Shown here: one piece after another, positions 41,582 through 50,410 of the stretch
Position numbering within the stretch: position 1 is the first letter of the stretch
Layout of the letters: every line of letters starts with the position of its first letter
DNA from: DASYKT01 sp963718105
Lineage (GTDB): Bacteria; Acidobacteriota; Blastocatellia; Pyrinomonadales; Pyrinomonadaceae
DNA: 64,000 bases
Reading direction: 5' to 3'
Assembly: GCA_963718105.1 (NCBI GenBank)
Contig: OY970352.1
Span: forward strand, 4,154,001 to 4,218,000
Program-made: the position numbers and the translations under genes
Notes under the pieces: model-generated
The model's input: the letters and a program-made list of their open reading frames with translations, nothing else
Told to the model about the DNA's origin: nothing
Database searches by the model: none

Positions 41582-43233
41582 TGCAGGGGGGAAGAGAAAA
41601 CTCGGCAGCCGCAGCATTAGCAGATGCGGCGGACGATCTAAAATACGATCCGTCAAACGGCAAGGCCCTCTCGCCTGAATTGTCTCAGGCTGAAACCGTT
41701 CTCGCCCAGTTGGCCGGCGTTTTCTTTGCTCCCAACCTAAAGATCAACGGGCGCTCGCGCGTTCCCACTGAAACGCAGATCCCCACCGTCGCCGACACCT
41801 ACAAGATCCTGGTCGAGCAGATACCCGCCGTCGTCTTCATCGCCTTTTTCGATAAAAGTTTTGGCGAGGCTTATGTCAGCCCGCAGATCGAAGCCGCGCT
41901 CGGTTTTACCCAGGAAGAATGGCTGAACGATCCTATCCGCTGGTACCGCCAGATACATCCCGATGATAAAGAGCGCTGGAGCGCCGATGCCGCCCGCATA
42001 TTTCTCTCCGGCGAACCCCTGGTTTCCGTCTACCGTGTCCTGTCCCGCGAGGGAAAGATCGTCTGGTTTCATTGCGAAGTAAAAATGGTGCGCCGCGCCG
42101 ATGGCCACCCTTGGTTCATCCACGGCATCGGATTCGATATCAGCGATCTCAAGAACGCCGAAGAAGCGCTGACCAAAAGCGAAGAAATGCTGAGCGGTAT
42201 TTTTGAATATGCGCCGGACACGATGATCGTCGTAAACAGTGATGGACGGATCGCCAGGGCGAATGCACAGGTCTCGCGCGTCTTTGGATACAACCCGGAT
42301 GAATTGATCGGCCAACCCGTGGAAATTCTGGTTCCCAATCGTTTTATGGAACACCACTCGGCAAATCTCGAAAACCATATCGCCGATGCATATTTGCCGC
42401 CGGTAGGAGCCGGCCTGGTGCTGCACGGCTTGCGGAAAGACGGCAGCGAATTTCCGATCGAGATAATGCTCAGCCCTGTTTCGGCGGCCGATGGAGAAAT
42501 GGTCATCTCCGTCATCCGCGACATTACGCGCCGCACAAAAGATGAAGAAGCGCTGCGTGAATACGCCGAGCGAATGAAGGTGCTCTCGCAAAAATTGATC
42601 GACATTCAGGAATCCGAACGGCGCCGGATCGCCCTTGAGCTTCACGATCAGATCGGCCAGATATTGACCGGGCTAAAACTAAAACTTGAAATGCTTGCCC
42701 GCACACCCGCCGAAGAATCTCCGGCGCAATTTAACGAAGCGCAGGAAATGGTAAATGAACTGCTCTTCCGGACGCGCGAGTTATCACTCGATCTGCGGCC
42801 CGCCACGCTCGACCATCTTGGCTTGCTCTCCGCGCTGCTGCGCCACCTGCGCCACTATACTTCGCAGACAAATGTGGCCGTCGATTTTCAACACGACGGG
42901 CTCGATGGAACACGTTTCGATCCGGAGCTCGAAACCGCCGCCTTTCGCATCGTGCAGGAAGGGTTAACAAATATCGCGCGCCACGCCGAGACGGAAAAAG
43001 CCAAGGTCCGCATTTGGGCGGGCGAACACACGCTGACCATCGAGATCGAAGATAACGGAAAAGGTTTTGATCCGAGCGCGGCGATGGCGGTCGGCCAATC
43101 GAGCGGCCTGACCGGTATGCGCGAAAGGGTGATGCTGCTGGGCGGTGAATTTGCGGTGGAATCCTGCCCCGGCCTCACTCGTTTGACAGCCGTATGGAAT
43201 CTTTCTACGCTTAGCTCGCAGCCTCAATTGTAA
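41581..43233 (+). CDS. Soluble PAS-PAS histidine kinase (NarX/DegS-type, HisKA_3)
   Basis: A 550-residue kinase without transmembrane helices. Residues 1-70 are low-complexity and unassigned; PAS-A (about 75-195, PAS_3-like, WYRQIHPDDKERW) and PAS-B (about 203-320) follow. The dimerisation/phosphoacceptor segment has His355 in RRRIALELHDQIGQ. The ATPase domain (about 450-545) contains IVQEGLTNIARHA and DNGKGFDP, and GLTGMRERV is the G2 box. Start and stop overlap both neighbours (TGATG, TAATG), so HhyS paralogue, kinase and regulator are made together. In classical H2 sensing the kinase HoxJ also uses PAS regions to contact a hydrogenase; a similar contact here is an inference. Confidence 0.93.
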   Translation: MQGGRENSAAAALADAADDLKYDPSNGKALSPELSQAETVLAQLAGVFFAPNLKINGRSRVPTETQIPTVADTYKILVEQIPAVVFIAFFDKSFGEAYVSPQIEAALGFTQEEWLNDPIRWYRQIHPDDKERWSADAARIFLSGEPLVSVYRVLSREGKIVWFHCEVKMVRRADGHPWFIHGIGFDISDLKNAEEALTKSEEMLSGIFEYAPDTMIVVNSDGRIARANAQVSRVFGYNPDELIGQPVEILVPNRFMEHHSANLENHIADAYLPPVGAGLVLHGLRKDGSEFPIEIMLSPVSAADGEMVISVIRDITRRTKDEEALREYAERMKVLSQKLIDIQESERRRIALELHDQIGQILTGLKLKLEMLARTPAEESPAQFNEAQEMVNELLFRTRELSLDLRPATLDHLGLLSALLRHLRHYTSQTNVAVDFQHDGLDGTRFDPELETAAFRIVQEGLTNIARHAETEKAKVRIWAGEHTLTIEIEDNGKGFDPSAAMAVGQSSGLTGMRERVMLLGGEFAVESCPGLTRLTAVWNLSTLSSQPQL

Positions 43234-43895
43234 TGACAGACGGCAGAACCATCAGCATTGTATTGGCCGACGATCATCTGATCGTGCGCCAGGGTTTGCG
43301 CGCGCTGCTTGCGGCCGAGGCTGATTTTGAGGTGATCGGTGAAACCGGTGACGGGCTCGAAGCCGTCGAATTGGTAAAACGATCGTCGCCGGATGTCGTC
43401 ATTTTAGATCTGATGATGCCCGGCTTAAACGGCATCGAGGTCGCCCGCCAACTCGGCAAACAAGCCCCGCAGACAAAAATCATCATCCTCTCTATGTACG
43501 ATGACGAGGGTTTTGTCCTCGAAGCTCTCGCCAACGGCGTTTCGGCCTACGTCCTTAAAGACACCGGCTCAGCCGATCTGATAAATGCCGTTCGCGAAGT
43601 AAAACGAGGGCATCGTTATCTAAGCCCGCCGCTTTCCGACCGCGCGATCGAAATTTATGAACAGATGAACCGCGCCGTGATCGCCGATAAATACGAAACG
43701 CTTACTACCCGCGAGCGTGAGGTCCTGCATCTTTCCGCCGAAGGCTTGACCAACAACGAAATAGCAAACCGCCTCGGCATCAGCGTCCGCACCGCCGAAA
43801 CCCATCGCGCCAATGTTATGCACAAACTCGATGTCCACACCCAGGCCGATCTCACCCGCTACGCGCTCCGCCGCGGGATCATCTCCATGGAATAA
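43233..43895 (+). CDS. NarL/LuxR-type response regulator
   Basis: A 220-residue regulator. Receiver: DDH at residues 13-15, phosphoacceptor Asp59 (VVILDLMMPG), Lys in YVLKDTG. The C-terminal LuxR-type HTH (about 150-212) has LTTREREVLHLSAEGLTNNE and RTAETHRANVMHKL. The ATG overlaps the kinase stop by one base (TAATG). It is the obvious target of the adjacent HisKA_3 kinase and probably regulates the hydrogenase operon 235 bases downstream, where three TACGTA palindromes occur. Confidence 0.95.
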   Translation: MTDGRTISIVLADDHLIVRQGLRALLAAEADFEVIGETGDGLEAVELVKRSSPDVVILDLMMPGLNGIEVARQLGKQAPQTKIIILSMYDDEGFVLEALANGVSAYVLKDTGSADLINAVREVKRGHRYLSPPLSDRAIEIYEQMNRAVIADKYETLTTREREVLHLSAEGLTNNEIANRLGISVRTAETHRANVMHKLDVHTQADLTRYALRRGIISME

Positions 43896-43985
43896 GTAAC
43901 GAGTGCCGCGAATGTCGCAATAACATAAATGAGAACTCTTTTAATTCGTGGTATTCGTGTAATTAGTGGCAAACACGCATTTAAA

Positions 43986-44023
43986 TACGTATCCTTTTCA
44001 GAAAAAGTACGTAGGTTTACGTA
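43986..44023. promoter_or_regulatory. Candidate operator: three TACGTA palindromes upstream of hhyS
   Basis: TACGTA occurs at 43986-43991, 44008-44013 and 44018-44023, centres 22 and 10 bases apart, so all three lie on about the same face of the helix. They sit 107-144 bases before the hhyS start in the 234-base gap after the regulator gene. Many NarL/FixJ-type regulators bind short palindromic sites, so the neighbouring regulator is the candidate ligand. No clear -35/-10 pair was assigned. Confidence 0.45.
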
Positions 44024-44129
44024 TGGACATGACCGACAAATTCTTCCAATAATGGTAACTATCGGTTTCTCTTTTTTTGCTCGTAGTAGTCTGTTATTTG
44101 GTCACACCAATTAAGCAAGGAGGCTCTTC

Positions 44130-45188
44130 ATGGCAGAAGTTCCATACGGTCGGAAAACACAGAAAGCACCCGCCATCAGCGACATTCACATTGTCTGGAT
44201 AACCGCGGGATTGGGATGCGACGGCGATTCTGTTTCGATAACGGCCGCCACCCAGCCCAGCCTGGAAGACGTAGTGATGAGCGCTATCCCCGGGCTTCCC
44301 AAGGTACATCTTCACAATCCCGTTCTGGCTTATGAGGTCGGCGACGATTTCATGAAATTTTTCTATCAGGCCGAGCAGGGTTTGATCGATCCTTTTGTTC
44401 TGGTGGTCGAAGGCTCCATTCCAAATGAAAAGATCAAGGCGGAAGGTTATTGGGCGGCATTCGGCACGGATGCGATCTCCGGCCAGCCGATACCGACCTG
44501 CGATTGGATCGACCGGCTCGCGCCGAAAGCGGCGGCGACCATCGCCATCGGCACCTGCGCCACCTATGGCGGTATCCACGCCATGGAGGGAAACCCGACC
44601 GGCGCCATGGGTCTCGCCGATTATCTCGGCTGGGATTTCAAGTCCCCGTTAGGACTGCCCATTATTAATGTTCCCGGCTGCCCCGTGCAACCGGACAATT
44701 TTATGGAGACGGTGCTTTATCTTCTCTACCAGGTTGCCGGGCTGGCGCCGATGATCCCGCTCGATGCGCAGCTTCGGCCGACGTGGCTTTTCGGCAAAAC
44801 CGTTCACGAGGGGTGCGACCGCGCAGGCTACTACGAGCAGGGGGATTTCGCCTCGGAATACGGTTCGCCAAAATGCATCGTCAAACTCGGCTGCTGGGGG
44901 CCGGTCGTAAACTGCAACGTGCCGAAACGCGGCTGGATGATGGGTATCGGCGGCTGCCCCAATGTCGGCGGCATCTGCATCGGCTGCACCATGCCCGGTT
45001 TCCCCGATAAATTTATGCCCTTTATGGACGAGCCTCCGGGAGCAAGGGTCTCTGCCGGAACTATCGGCATCTATGGCAGCATAATTCGCAAACTGCGCAG
45101 CATTACCAATTCCACCGTTAATAAAGAACCGAAGTGGCGTCACCCCGGCCCTAAACTTACCACCGGCTATCAACCGAAAACCTACTGA
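44130..45188 (+). CDS. hhyS: Group 1h [NiFe]-hydrogenase small subunit
   Basis: A 352-residue electron-transfer subunit of the high-affinity, O2-tolerant hydrogenase group 1h (actinobacterial type), which scavenges atmospheric H2. The N-terminal motif GLGCDGDS provides Cys30 and Asp33; the family is known for a 3Cys-1Asp proximal cluster. Other ligands are in GTCATYGG, PGCPVQPD, HEGCDRAG, KLGCWGPVVNCNV, GGCPNVGG and ICIGCTMPGFPDKF. No twin-arginine signal is present, so it faces the cytosol. An AAGGAGG Shine-Dalgarno lies six bases before the start. It is followed by hhyL, 25 bases on. Confidence 0.96.
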   Translation: MAEVPYGRKTQKAPAISDIHIVWITAGLGCDGDSVSITAATQPSLEDVVMSAIPGLPKVHLHNPVLAYEVGDDFMKFFYQAEQGLIDPFVLVVEGSIPNEKIKAEGYWAAFGTDAISGQPIPTCDWIDRLAPKAAATIAIGTCATYGGIHAMEGNPTGAMGLADYLGWDFKSPLGLPIINVPGCPVQPDNFMETVLYLLYQVAGLAPMIPLDAQLRPTWLFGKTVHEGCDRAGYYEQGDFASEYGSPKCIVKLGCWGPVVNCNVPKRGWMMGIGGCPNVGGICIGCTMPGFPDKFMPFMDEPPGARVSAGTIGIYGSIIRKLRSITNSTVNKEPKWRHPGPKLTTGYQPKTY

Positions 45189-45213
45189 CGATAAAAAGAA
45201 GGAGATCAAATAA

Positions 45214-47019
45214 ATGGACTCAACAGTAACTATGCCGCAGGCGCCGACAAAGCCGCGCACATTAGTGGATATGAATTGGGATCCGATCACCAGAATCGTC
45301 GGTAGTCTGGGTATTTACACTAAGATCGATTTCGAAAATCGGGAAGTAGCCGAATGCTGGAGCACGTCGTCCATATTTCGCGGCTACAGCATTTTCATGA
45401 AAGGCAAAGATCCGCGTGACGCGCACTTTATCACCAGCCGCATCTGCGGCATCTGCGGTGATAATCACGCTACCTGTGCCTGTTATGCGCAGAACATGGC
45501 GTTCGGCATTCGCCCGCCGGCCATCGCGGAATGGATCGTAAATCTTGGCGAAGCCGCCGAGTATATGTTTGACCACAATATCTTTCAGGATAATCTGGTC
45601 GGCGTCGATTTTTGCGAGCAGATGGTCAAGGAAACAAATCCCAGCGTCTGGGAAAAAGCTAAAGTGACCGACGCCCCCCATGCCGAGCAGCACGGTTATA
45701 AAAAGATCTCGGACATCATGACCGCGCTTAATCCTTTCACCGGCGAATTTTATCGCGAGACGCTGCACGTCAGCCGTTACACGCGCGAAATGTTCTGCCT
45801 GATGGAAGGCCGCCACGTTCACCCGTCTACACTCTATCCGGGCGGCGTCGGCACTGTTCCTACCGTGCAATTGTTCACTGATTATATGGTGCGCCTGATG
45901 CGCTACTGTGAATTCATGAAAAAGGTCGTACCGCTGCATGACGATCTCTTCGACTTCTTTTACGATGCGCTGCCGGGTTATGAAAAGGTCGGCCAGCGGC
46001 GTATCCTGCTCGGCTGCTGGGGTTCGTTCCAGGACCCGGACACCTGTGATTACACCTACAAGAACATGAACAAGTGGGGCAACGATATGTTCGTTACCCC
46101 GGGCGTGATCGTTGACGGTAAACTCGTGACCACCGATCTGGTCGACATCAATTTGGGCATCCGCATTCTCCTCGGAAGTTCCTATTATGACGACTGGCAG
46201 GGACAGGAAATGTTCGTCAAGACCGATCCGCTCGGCAATCCGGTCGACCCGCGCCACCCGTGGAATCAAACCACCATTCCCCGGCCGCAAAAACGCGATT
46301 TCAACGGCAAGTATACCTGGGTGATGTCACCGCGCTGGTATCACGAGGGCGAGCAGGGCGGCGGCAGTAAATACCTTGCGCTCGACACCGGCGGCGGCGC
46401 GATCGCGCGTCTCTGGGCGACGGCGCTGGCCGGCAAGGTGGACATCGGCTATATCAAGGCCACCGGCCACAGCGTCAAGATCTATCTGCCCAAGACCGCG
46501 ATGAAGGACGAAGTCGAATTCGAATGGCACACCCCGAAGTGGTCAAACGCCATCGAACGCGACCGCGCGCGAACTTATTTCCAGGCCTACGCGGCGGCGG
46601 CGGCGCTCCACTTTGCGGAAAAGGCGATGGCCGAACTGCATGCCGGCAACACCAAGACCTGGACCGATTTCAAGGTGCCGGACGAAGCCATCGGCTGCGG
46701 ATTTCACGAAGCCGTGCGCGGTGTGCTGTCGCATCACGTCGTCATTCGCGAGGGCAAGATCGCCAATTATCACCCGTACCCGCCGACGCCGTGGAACGCC
46801 AACCCGCGCGACATTTACGGCACGCCCGGCCCTTACGAAGACGCGGTGCAAAACACGCCGATCTTTGAAGAGAACGGCCCGGACAATTTCAAAGGGATAG
46901 ACATCATGCGCGCCGTGCGGAGTTTCGATCCGTGCCTGCCGTGCGGTGTTCATATGTATCTGGGTAACGGCAAGGTTCTTGAAACGCACCACTCGCCGAT
47001 GTTCGGCGTGCAGTACTAG
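45214..47019 (+). CDS. hhyL: Group 1h [NiFe]-hydrogenase large (catalytic) subunit
   Basis: A 601-residue catalytic subunit. The Ni/Fe-binding L1 motif is RICGICGDNH (Cys78, Cys81, His85) and the L2 motif is DPCLPCGVH (Cys574, Cys577). The 21 residues after His580, starting MYLGNGKVLET, would be removed by the maturation protease encoded at 50734 once nickel is in place. GAAGGAGA lies ten bases before the start. No dedicated cytochrome or FeS electron carrier follows, so electrons must reach the respiratory chain through proteins encoded elsewhere or among the unknown accessory genes. Confidence 0.97.
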   Translation: MDSTVTMPQAPTKPRTLVDMNWDPITRIVGSLGIYTKIDFENREVAECWSTSSIFRGYSIFMKGKDPRDAHFITSRICGICGDNHATCACYAQNMAFGIRPPAIAEWIVNLGEAAEYMFDHNIFQDNLVGVDFCEQMVKETNPSVWEKAKVTDAPHAEQHGYKKISDIMTALNPFTGEFYRETLHVSRYTREMFCLMEGRHVHPSTLYPGGVGTVPTVQLFTDYMVRLMRYCEFMKKVVPLHDDLFDFFYDALPGYEKVGQRRILLGCWGSFQDPDTCDYTYKNMNKWGNDMFVTPGVIVDGKLVTTDLVDINLGIRILLGSSYYDDWQGQEMFVKTDPLGNPVDPRHPWNQTTIPRPQKRDFNGKYTWVMSPRWYHEGEQGGGSKYLALDTGGGAIARLWATALAGKVDIGYIKATGHSVKIYLPKTAMKDEVEFEWHTPKWSNAIERDRARTYFQAYAAAAALHFAEKAMAELHAGNTKTWTDFKVPDEAIGCGFHEAVRGVLSHHVVIREGKIANYHPYPPTPWNANPRDIYGTPGPYEDAVQNTPIFEENGPDNFKGIDIMRAVRSFDPCLPCGVHMYLGNGKVLETHHSPMFGVQY

Positions 47020-47041
47020 AGGACCGATTTCATTACCGTTC

Positions 47042-47103
47042 GCCGCAACAATTAAGGCGACCGTTTGACTTAAGGTCGATATGGTTCACCTTGTTGTTGC
47101 GGC
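47042..47103. repeat. Stem-loop between hhyL and the NifU-like gene
   Basis: GCCGCAACAA (47042-47051) pairs with TTGTTGCGGC (47094-47103) around about 42 bases that can fold further. No T run follows, so it may stabilise the hhySL part of the mRNA or attenuate expression of the accessory genes rather than end transcription. Confidence 0.6.
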
Positions 47104-47133
47104 ATTTGAGTCTAACGCAAGTTAATTTTTGAT

Positions 47134-47712
47134 ATGAAACCAGAAGAGACAAAATTCGGGCAACAGATGCAGCGCGTCGAAATCCTGGTCGACGAGATCG
47201 AGAACACTGCCGACCCCGTCCTGCGCGCCAAGGTGCTGGAACTGGTGCAAACCCTGATGGATTTTCATGGCGCCGGTATCGGACGGATGATGGACATCAC
47301 GGCAGACGTCGGCGCCGCGGGCTATGCCGTCTTTGACGATTTTGCGCGCGACGATCTGGTCGCCAGCCTCCTGCTGCTTTACGATCTGCACCCGCGCGCG
47401 ATCGAAGAACGCGTGGCAGAGGCCATCGAAAAAGTTCGCCCGTCTTTGAACCTGCACGAAGGCGGCGTTGAGTTGCTCGGCATTGCCGGCGGCGTGGTGA
47501 AATTGCGCCTGCAGGGAAGCTGCGACGGGTGCCCTTCGTCGGCTTTGACACTCAAGCACACGATCGAAGAAGCGATCTATCGGTCCGCGCCGGACGTTAC
47601 CGCCATCGAGGTCGAAGGTGTAGTAGAAACAAAACCGAATACTAACGGATTTGTTCAGATCGAAAAACAAAACGCGGCGAAATATGCGGACTGTGAATTT
47701 GCCGCCGCATGA
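47134..47712 (+). CDS. NifU-like FeS-scaffold domain protein
   Basis: A 192-residue protein with an N-terminal helical region (1-95, unassigned) and a C-terminal NifU domain (about 100-165) with the cluster-binding motif GSCDGCPSSALTLK. Such NifU-like proteins recur in group 1h hydrogenase loci and probably deliver or repair FeS clusters of HhyS, whose O2-exposed clusters are many. A C-terminal tail with another Cys (YADCEF) is not part of the domain. Confidence 0.85.
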   Translation: MKPEETKFGQQMQRVEILVDEIENTADPVLRAKVLELVQTLMDFHGAGIGRMMDITADVGAAGYAVFDDFARDDLVASLLLLYDLHPRAIEERVAEAIEKVRPSLNLHEGGVELLGIAGGVVKLRLQGSCDGCPSSALTLKHTIEEAIYRSAPDVTAIEVEGVVETKPNTNGFVQIEKQNAAKYADCEFAAA

Positions 47713-47764
47713 ATTGCATAAGCTAAACATGATCGAGCATTAATTGAGCAAGGGGAGGTAAAAA

Positions 47765-47986
47765 ATGGAAGATACAGATAAAGGAACCGATACACCATCG
47801 CATGACGCCGGGACCAACAAAGGCGAAGAGACTGCCGGTTGGGAAAATGAACCGGGACGTTACGATAAAGACGAATCCGGGGCCGATCGCCCCGCCGGCG
47901 GAACGACCGCGCGGAATTCGACCAGTGTAAATCCGGAGGACGCGGAACCGATCCATCCGGACAGCCCGAATATGCCGCCGGCCTAA
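47765..47986 (+). CDS. Small acidic low-complexity protein, 73 residues
   Basis: Not recognised. A strong Shine-Dalgarno (AGGGGAGG) precedes the ATG, which makes this short frame credible. The product is rich in Asp, Glu, Gly, Thr and Pro, without a hydrophobic core, signal peptide or cysteine, and is probably disordered. Its position between the NifU-like and DUF5947-like genes suggests a hydrogenase-linked role, for example as a linker or chaperone, but nothing in the sequence shows this. Confidence 0.65.
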   Translation: MEDTDKGTDTPSHDAGTNKGEETAGWENEPGRYDKDESGADRPAGGTTARNSTSVNPEDAEPIHPDSPNMPPA

Positions 47987-48024
47987 TATAAAAGGGCGCA
48001 TAAAAAGGGCTTGTAAGATTAGTT

Positions 48025-48663
48025 ATGGATCAGGACTTCACCGCACTGCGACGTTTCATCCGTCCACGGGTGGCTGTGGAAAGGTGTGATCTGTGCAGCG
48101 CTTCGCTGGCCGCGGAGCACCCGCACCTGGTAGAACTTGCGACTCGCGCATTGCACTGCGCCTGCGACCCGTGCGCCATTCTCTTCAGCAACCAGGGCGA
48201 ACACAAATATACCCGCGTTCCGCGCCGGATATTATTCATGCCAGATTTTGTGCTGACGGATATGCAGTGGACGGGTTTGATGCTGCCCATCCAGTTGGCG
48301 TTTTTTCTTAACAGCACGCCGGACGCGAGGCTGGTCGCTCTTTACCCCAGCCCCGCCGGCGCAACCGAATCACAACTGCCCTTGGATTCCTGGAACGAGA
48401 TCGTGGAAAACAACCCGGTCCTCGAAAAAATGCAGCCCGATGTAGAGGCGCTGCTGGTTAACCGCGTCGGCGAAAAGCGCGAATATTTTATCGCGCCCAT
48501 CGACGAGTGCTACAAGCTGGTGGGTTTGATCAGAATGAAATGGCACGGCCTTTCCGGCGGCAGCGAAGTTTGGCAGGACATCGATAAATTCTTTACATCG
48601 CTTAAAGACCGGGCGTCCGTCGCACCCGTCGCGTCCATCCTGTCGGAGGCCACCAATGCCTGA
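48025..48663 (+). CDS. DUF5947-like hydrogenase-linked protein
   Basis: A 212-residue protein resembling DUF5947, known mainly from actinobacterial hydrogenase loci. Two CxxC pairs, ERCDLCSASL (about 19-28) and HCACDPCAILF (about 44-54), look like a small zinc- or iron-binding ribbon. The rest is an alpha/beta domain (FVLTDMQWTGLMLPIQLAFF). No activity is known. A rubredoxin-like electron-transfer or metal-delivery role is possible but speculative. It overlaps the next gene by eight bases. Confidence 0.7.
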   Translation: MDQDFTALRRFIRPRVAVERCDLCSASLAAEHPHLVELATRALHCACDPCAILFSNQGEHKYTRVPRRILFMPDFVLTDMQWTGLMLPIQLAFFLNSTPDARLVALYPSPAGATESQLPLDSWNEIVENNPVLEKMQPDVEALLVNRVGEKREYFIAPIDECYKLVGLIRMKWHGLSGGSEVWQDIDKFFTSLKDRASVAPVASILSEATNA

Positions 48664-49321
48664 TCTTAACTTCACCATCGAGCGGGCAGAACCGGTGCCT
48701 TACGCCGTGGCGCCGACATTGAATTTTACAACGCGTGTAATAAACACCGATGCTGCGGAAGTTATCCAGAGCGTGATGCTGCGCTGCCAGATCCAGATCG
48801 AAACCACGCGGCGCAAGTATGAGCCGGACGAACAGGCTAAGCTGCTCGATCTTTTTGGCCGGCCTGAGCGCTGGGCGCAGACATTAAAGACCATGCTCTG
48901 GACGCATGCCGACAAGGTCGTTCAGCAATTCACCGGCAGTACGTCATTTGAATTGCCCGTACCCTGTACTTTCGATTTTAACGTCGCGTCCACCAAATAT
49001 TTTGCCGCGCTTGAAGACGGCGAAATTCCGCTTTGCTTTTTGTTCAGCGGGACAATGTTTTATCAAAACGAAGAAGGCCTGCTTCAGGCCGCGCAGATCT
49101 CGTGGGAAAAAGAGGCAAATTTTCAGTTGCCCGTCAGTGTCTGGAAACAGATGATGGACATGTATTACCCCAACAGCGCGTGGCTAAATATTCGCCGCGA
49201 TACATTCGATAAATTGCAGGATTATAAAATGCAAAACTCGATCCCGACCTGGGAACAGGCGCTCGAATCTTTGCTGGCGGACGGCGAACAGGTAAAAACG
49301 GCTGCTGCCAAAACCGAATAA
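48656..49321 (+). CDS. DUF6084-like hydrogenase-linked protein
   Basis: A 221-residue protein resembling DUF6084, another uncharacterised family of group 1h hydrogenase loci. It opens as a beta sandwich-like domain (PTLNFTTRVINTDAAEVIQSVMLRCQI shown only as a strand region at about 20-46), then FGRPERWAQTLKTMLW and FELPVPCTFDFNV. No signal peptide and only scattered cysteines. Start overlaps the DUF5947-like gene, so they are coupled. Confidence 0.68.
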   Translation: MPDLNFTIERAEPVPYAVAPTLNFTTRVINTDAAEVIQSVMLRCQIQIETTRRKYEPDEQAKLLDLFGRPERWAQTLKTMLWTHADKVVQQFTGSTSFELPVPCTFDFNVASTKYFAALEDGEIPLCFLFSGTMFYQNEEGLLQAAQISWEKEANFQLPVSVWKQMMDMYYPNSAWLNIRRDTFDKLQDYKMQNSIPTWEQALESLLADGEQVKTAAAKTE

Positions 49322-49349
49322 GTTATGGACTTGAAACTGCCGAAATGAA

Positions 49350-50408
49350 ATGGATTTGAAACTGGTTGAAAATATTGCCGATGCGGTTTTGTATGAGGGC
49401 TATATGCTCTACCCCTACCGCGCGTCTTCGGTCAAAAATCGCCAGCGGTTCAATTGGGGCGCGCTCGCCCCGCGTTCCTATAGCGAGGCGCAGCACGGCA
49501 CCGAAGCCTGGCAAATGCAAACCGAATGTCTCCTACAAGGCAGCGGCGAAACGATCCTCAATGTAAAGATCCGGTTTTTGCATCTCACGCTGCGCGAGAT
49601 CGGCAAATTAAACGTTCCCGGCGCAGACGAAGAGTTTCAGCTTGTCGAATCGTTAGAAGTGGGCGGCAATCTGCTCCAATCCTGGCAGGAAGCCGTCGAA
49701 CGCGATGTAGCGCTGCCGCCGTTAAATCTGGCGGAGCAGAGTTCATTCGAGTTTCCGTTTTCGTTTCCCGCAGCTTACGAACGGGAAAGAATTCGCGACG
49801 AAAACGACCTTGCCGCCGCAGTAATTATCCGCACACAGCAGGCAATAACGGGCGCTATTAACCTGCAAGTAACCGATCTTGGAACGAGCGATGATCAAAG
49901 ACATATTTTTAAGCTATCGGTACAGATCAAAAATGAAACGCCCTTTGAAACTCAGGAAGCGACCAGCCGCGACGATGCGCTGCTCCGCTCGCTGGTCTCG
50001 ACGCACACTATCCTCAGTGTCGAAAATGGCGGGTTCGTTTCGCTGCTCGACCCGCCCAATGATCTGAAAGAGTTCACGCCCCTGTGCCAAAGCACGGGAA
50101 CATATCCCGTGCTCGCCGGCGTAGAAGGCGAATTCGATTGCATGCTTTCCTCGCCGATCATTCTTTACGATTACCCGCAGATCGCCGCGGAAAGCTCGGG
50201 AAATTTATTTGACGGCACCGAGATCGACGAGATCCTGACGCTGCGCATCATGACGCTGACCGACGAAGAAAAACGCGAGATGCGTTCCGTCGACGATCGC
50301 GCGCGAAAGATCCTCGAACGCACTGAGATGATGCCCGAAGAACAGCTTCTAAAAATGCACGGCGTGATCCGCGGTTTAGATAAAGTAAAAAAGGCAGGTC
50401 AGAGCTAA
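49350..50408 (+). CDS. Conserved hydrogenase-linked protein of unknown function, 352 residues
   Basis: Not recognised as a named family. It opens VENIADAVLYEGYMLYPYR, then a largely beta-rich body (about 60-280) with VPGADEEFQLVESLE and a helical end (DEEKREMRSVDDRARKILERT). No signal, membrane segment or metal motif is visible; only three cysteines are present. It is followed two bases later by another unknown gene and then by the maturation protease, so it belongs to the same transcript. A structural or assembly role in the hydrogenase complex is a guess from position. Confidence 0.7.
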   Translation: MDLKLVENIADAVLYEGYMLYPYRASSVKNRQRFNWGALAPRSYSEAQHGTEAWQMQTECLLQGSGETILNVKIRFLHLTLREIGKLNVPGADEEFQLVESLEVGGNLLQSWQEAVERDVALPPLNLAEQSSFEFPFSFPAAYERERIRDENDLAAAVIIRTQQAITGAINLQVTDLGTSDDQRHIFKLSVQIKNETPFETQEATSRDDALLRSLVSTHTILSVENGGFVSLLDPPNDLKEFTPLCQSTGTYPVLAGVEGEFDCMLSSPIILYDYPQIAAESSGNLFDGTEIDEILTLRIMTLTDEEKREMRSVDDRARKILERTEMMPEEQLLKMHGVIRGLDKVKKAGQS

Positions 50409-50410
50409 TT

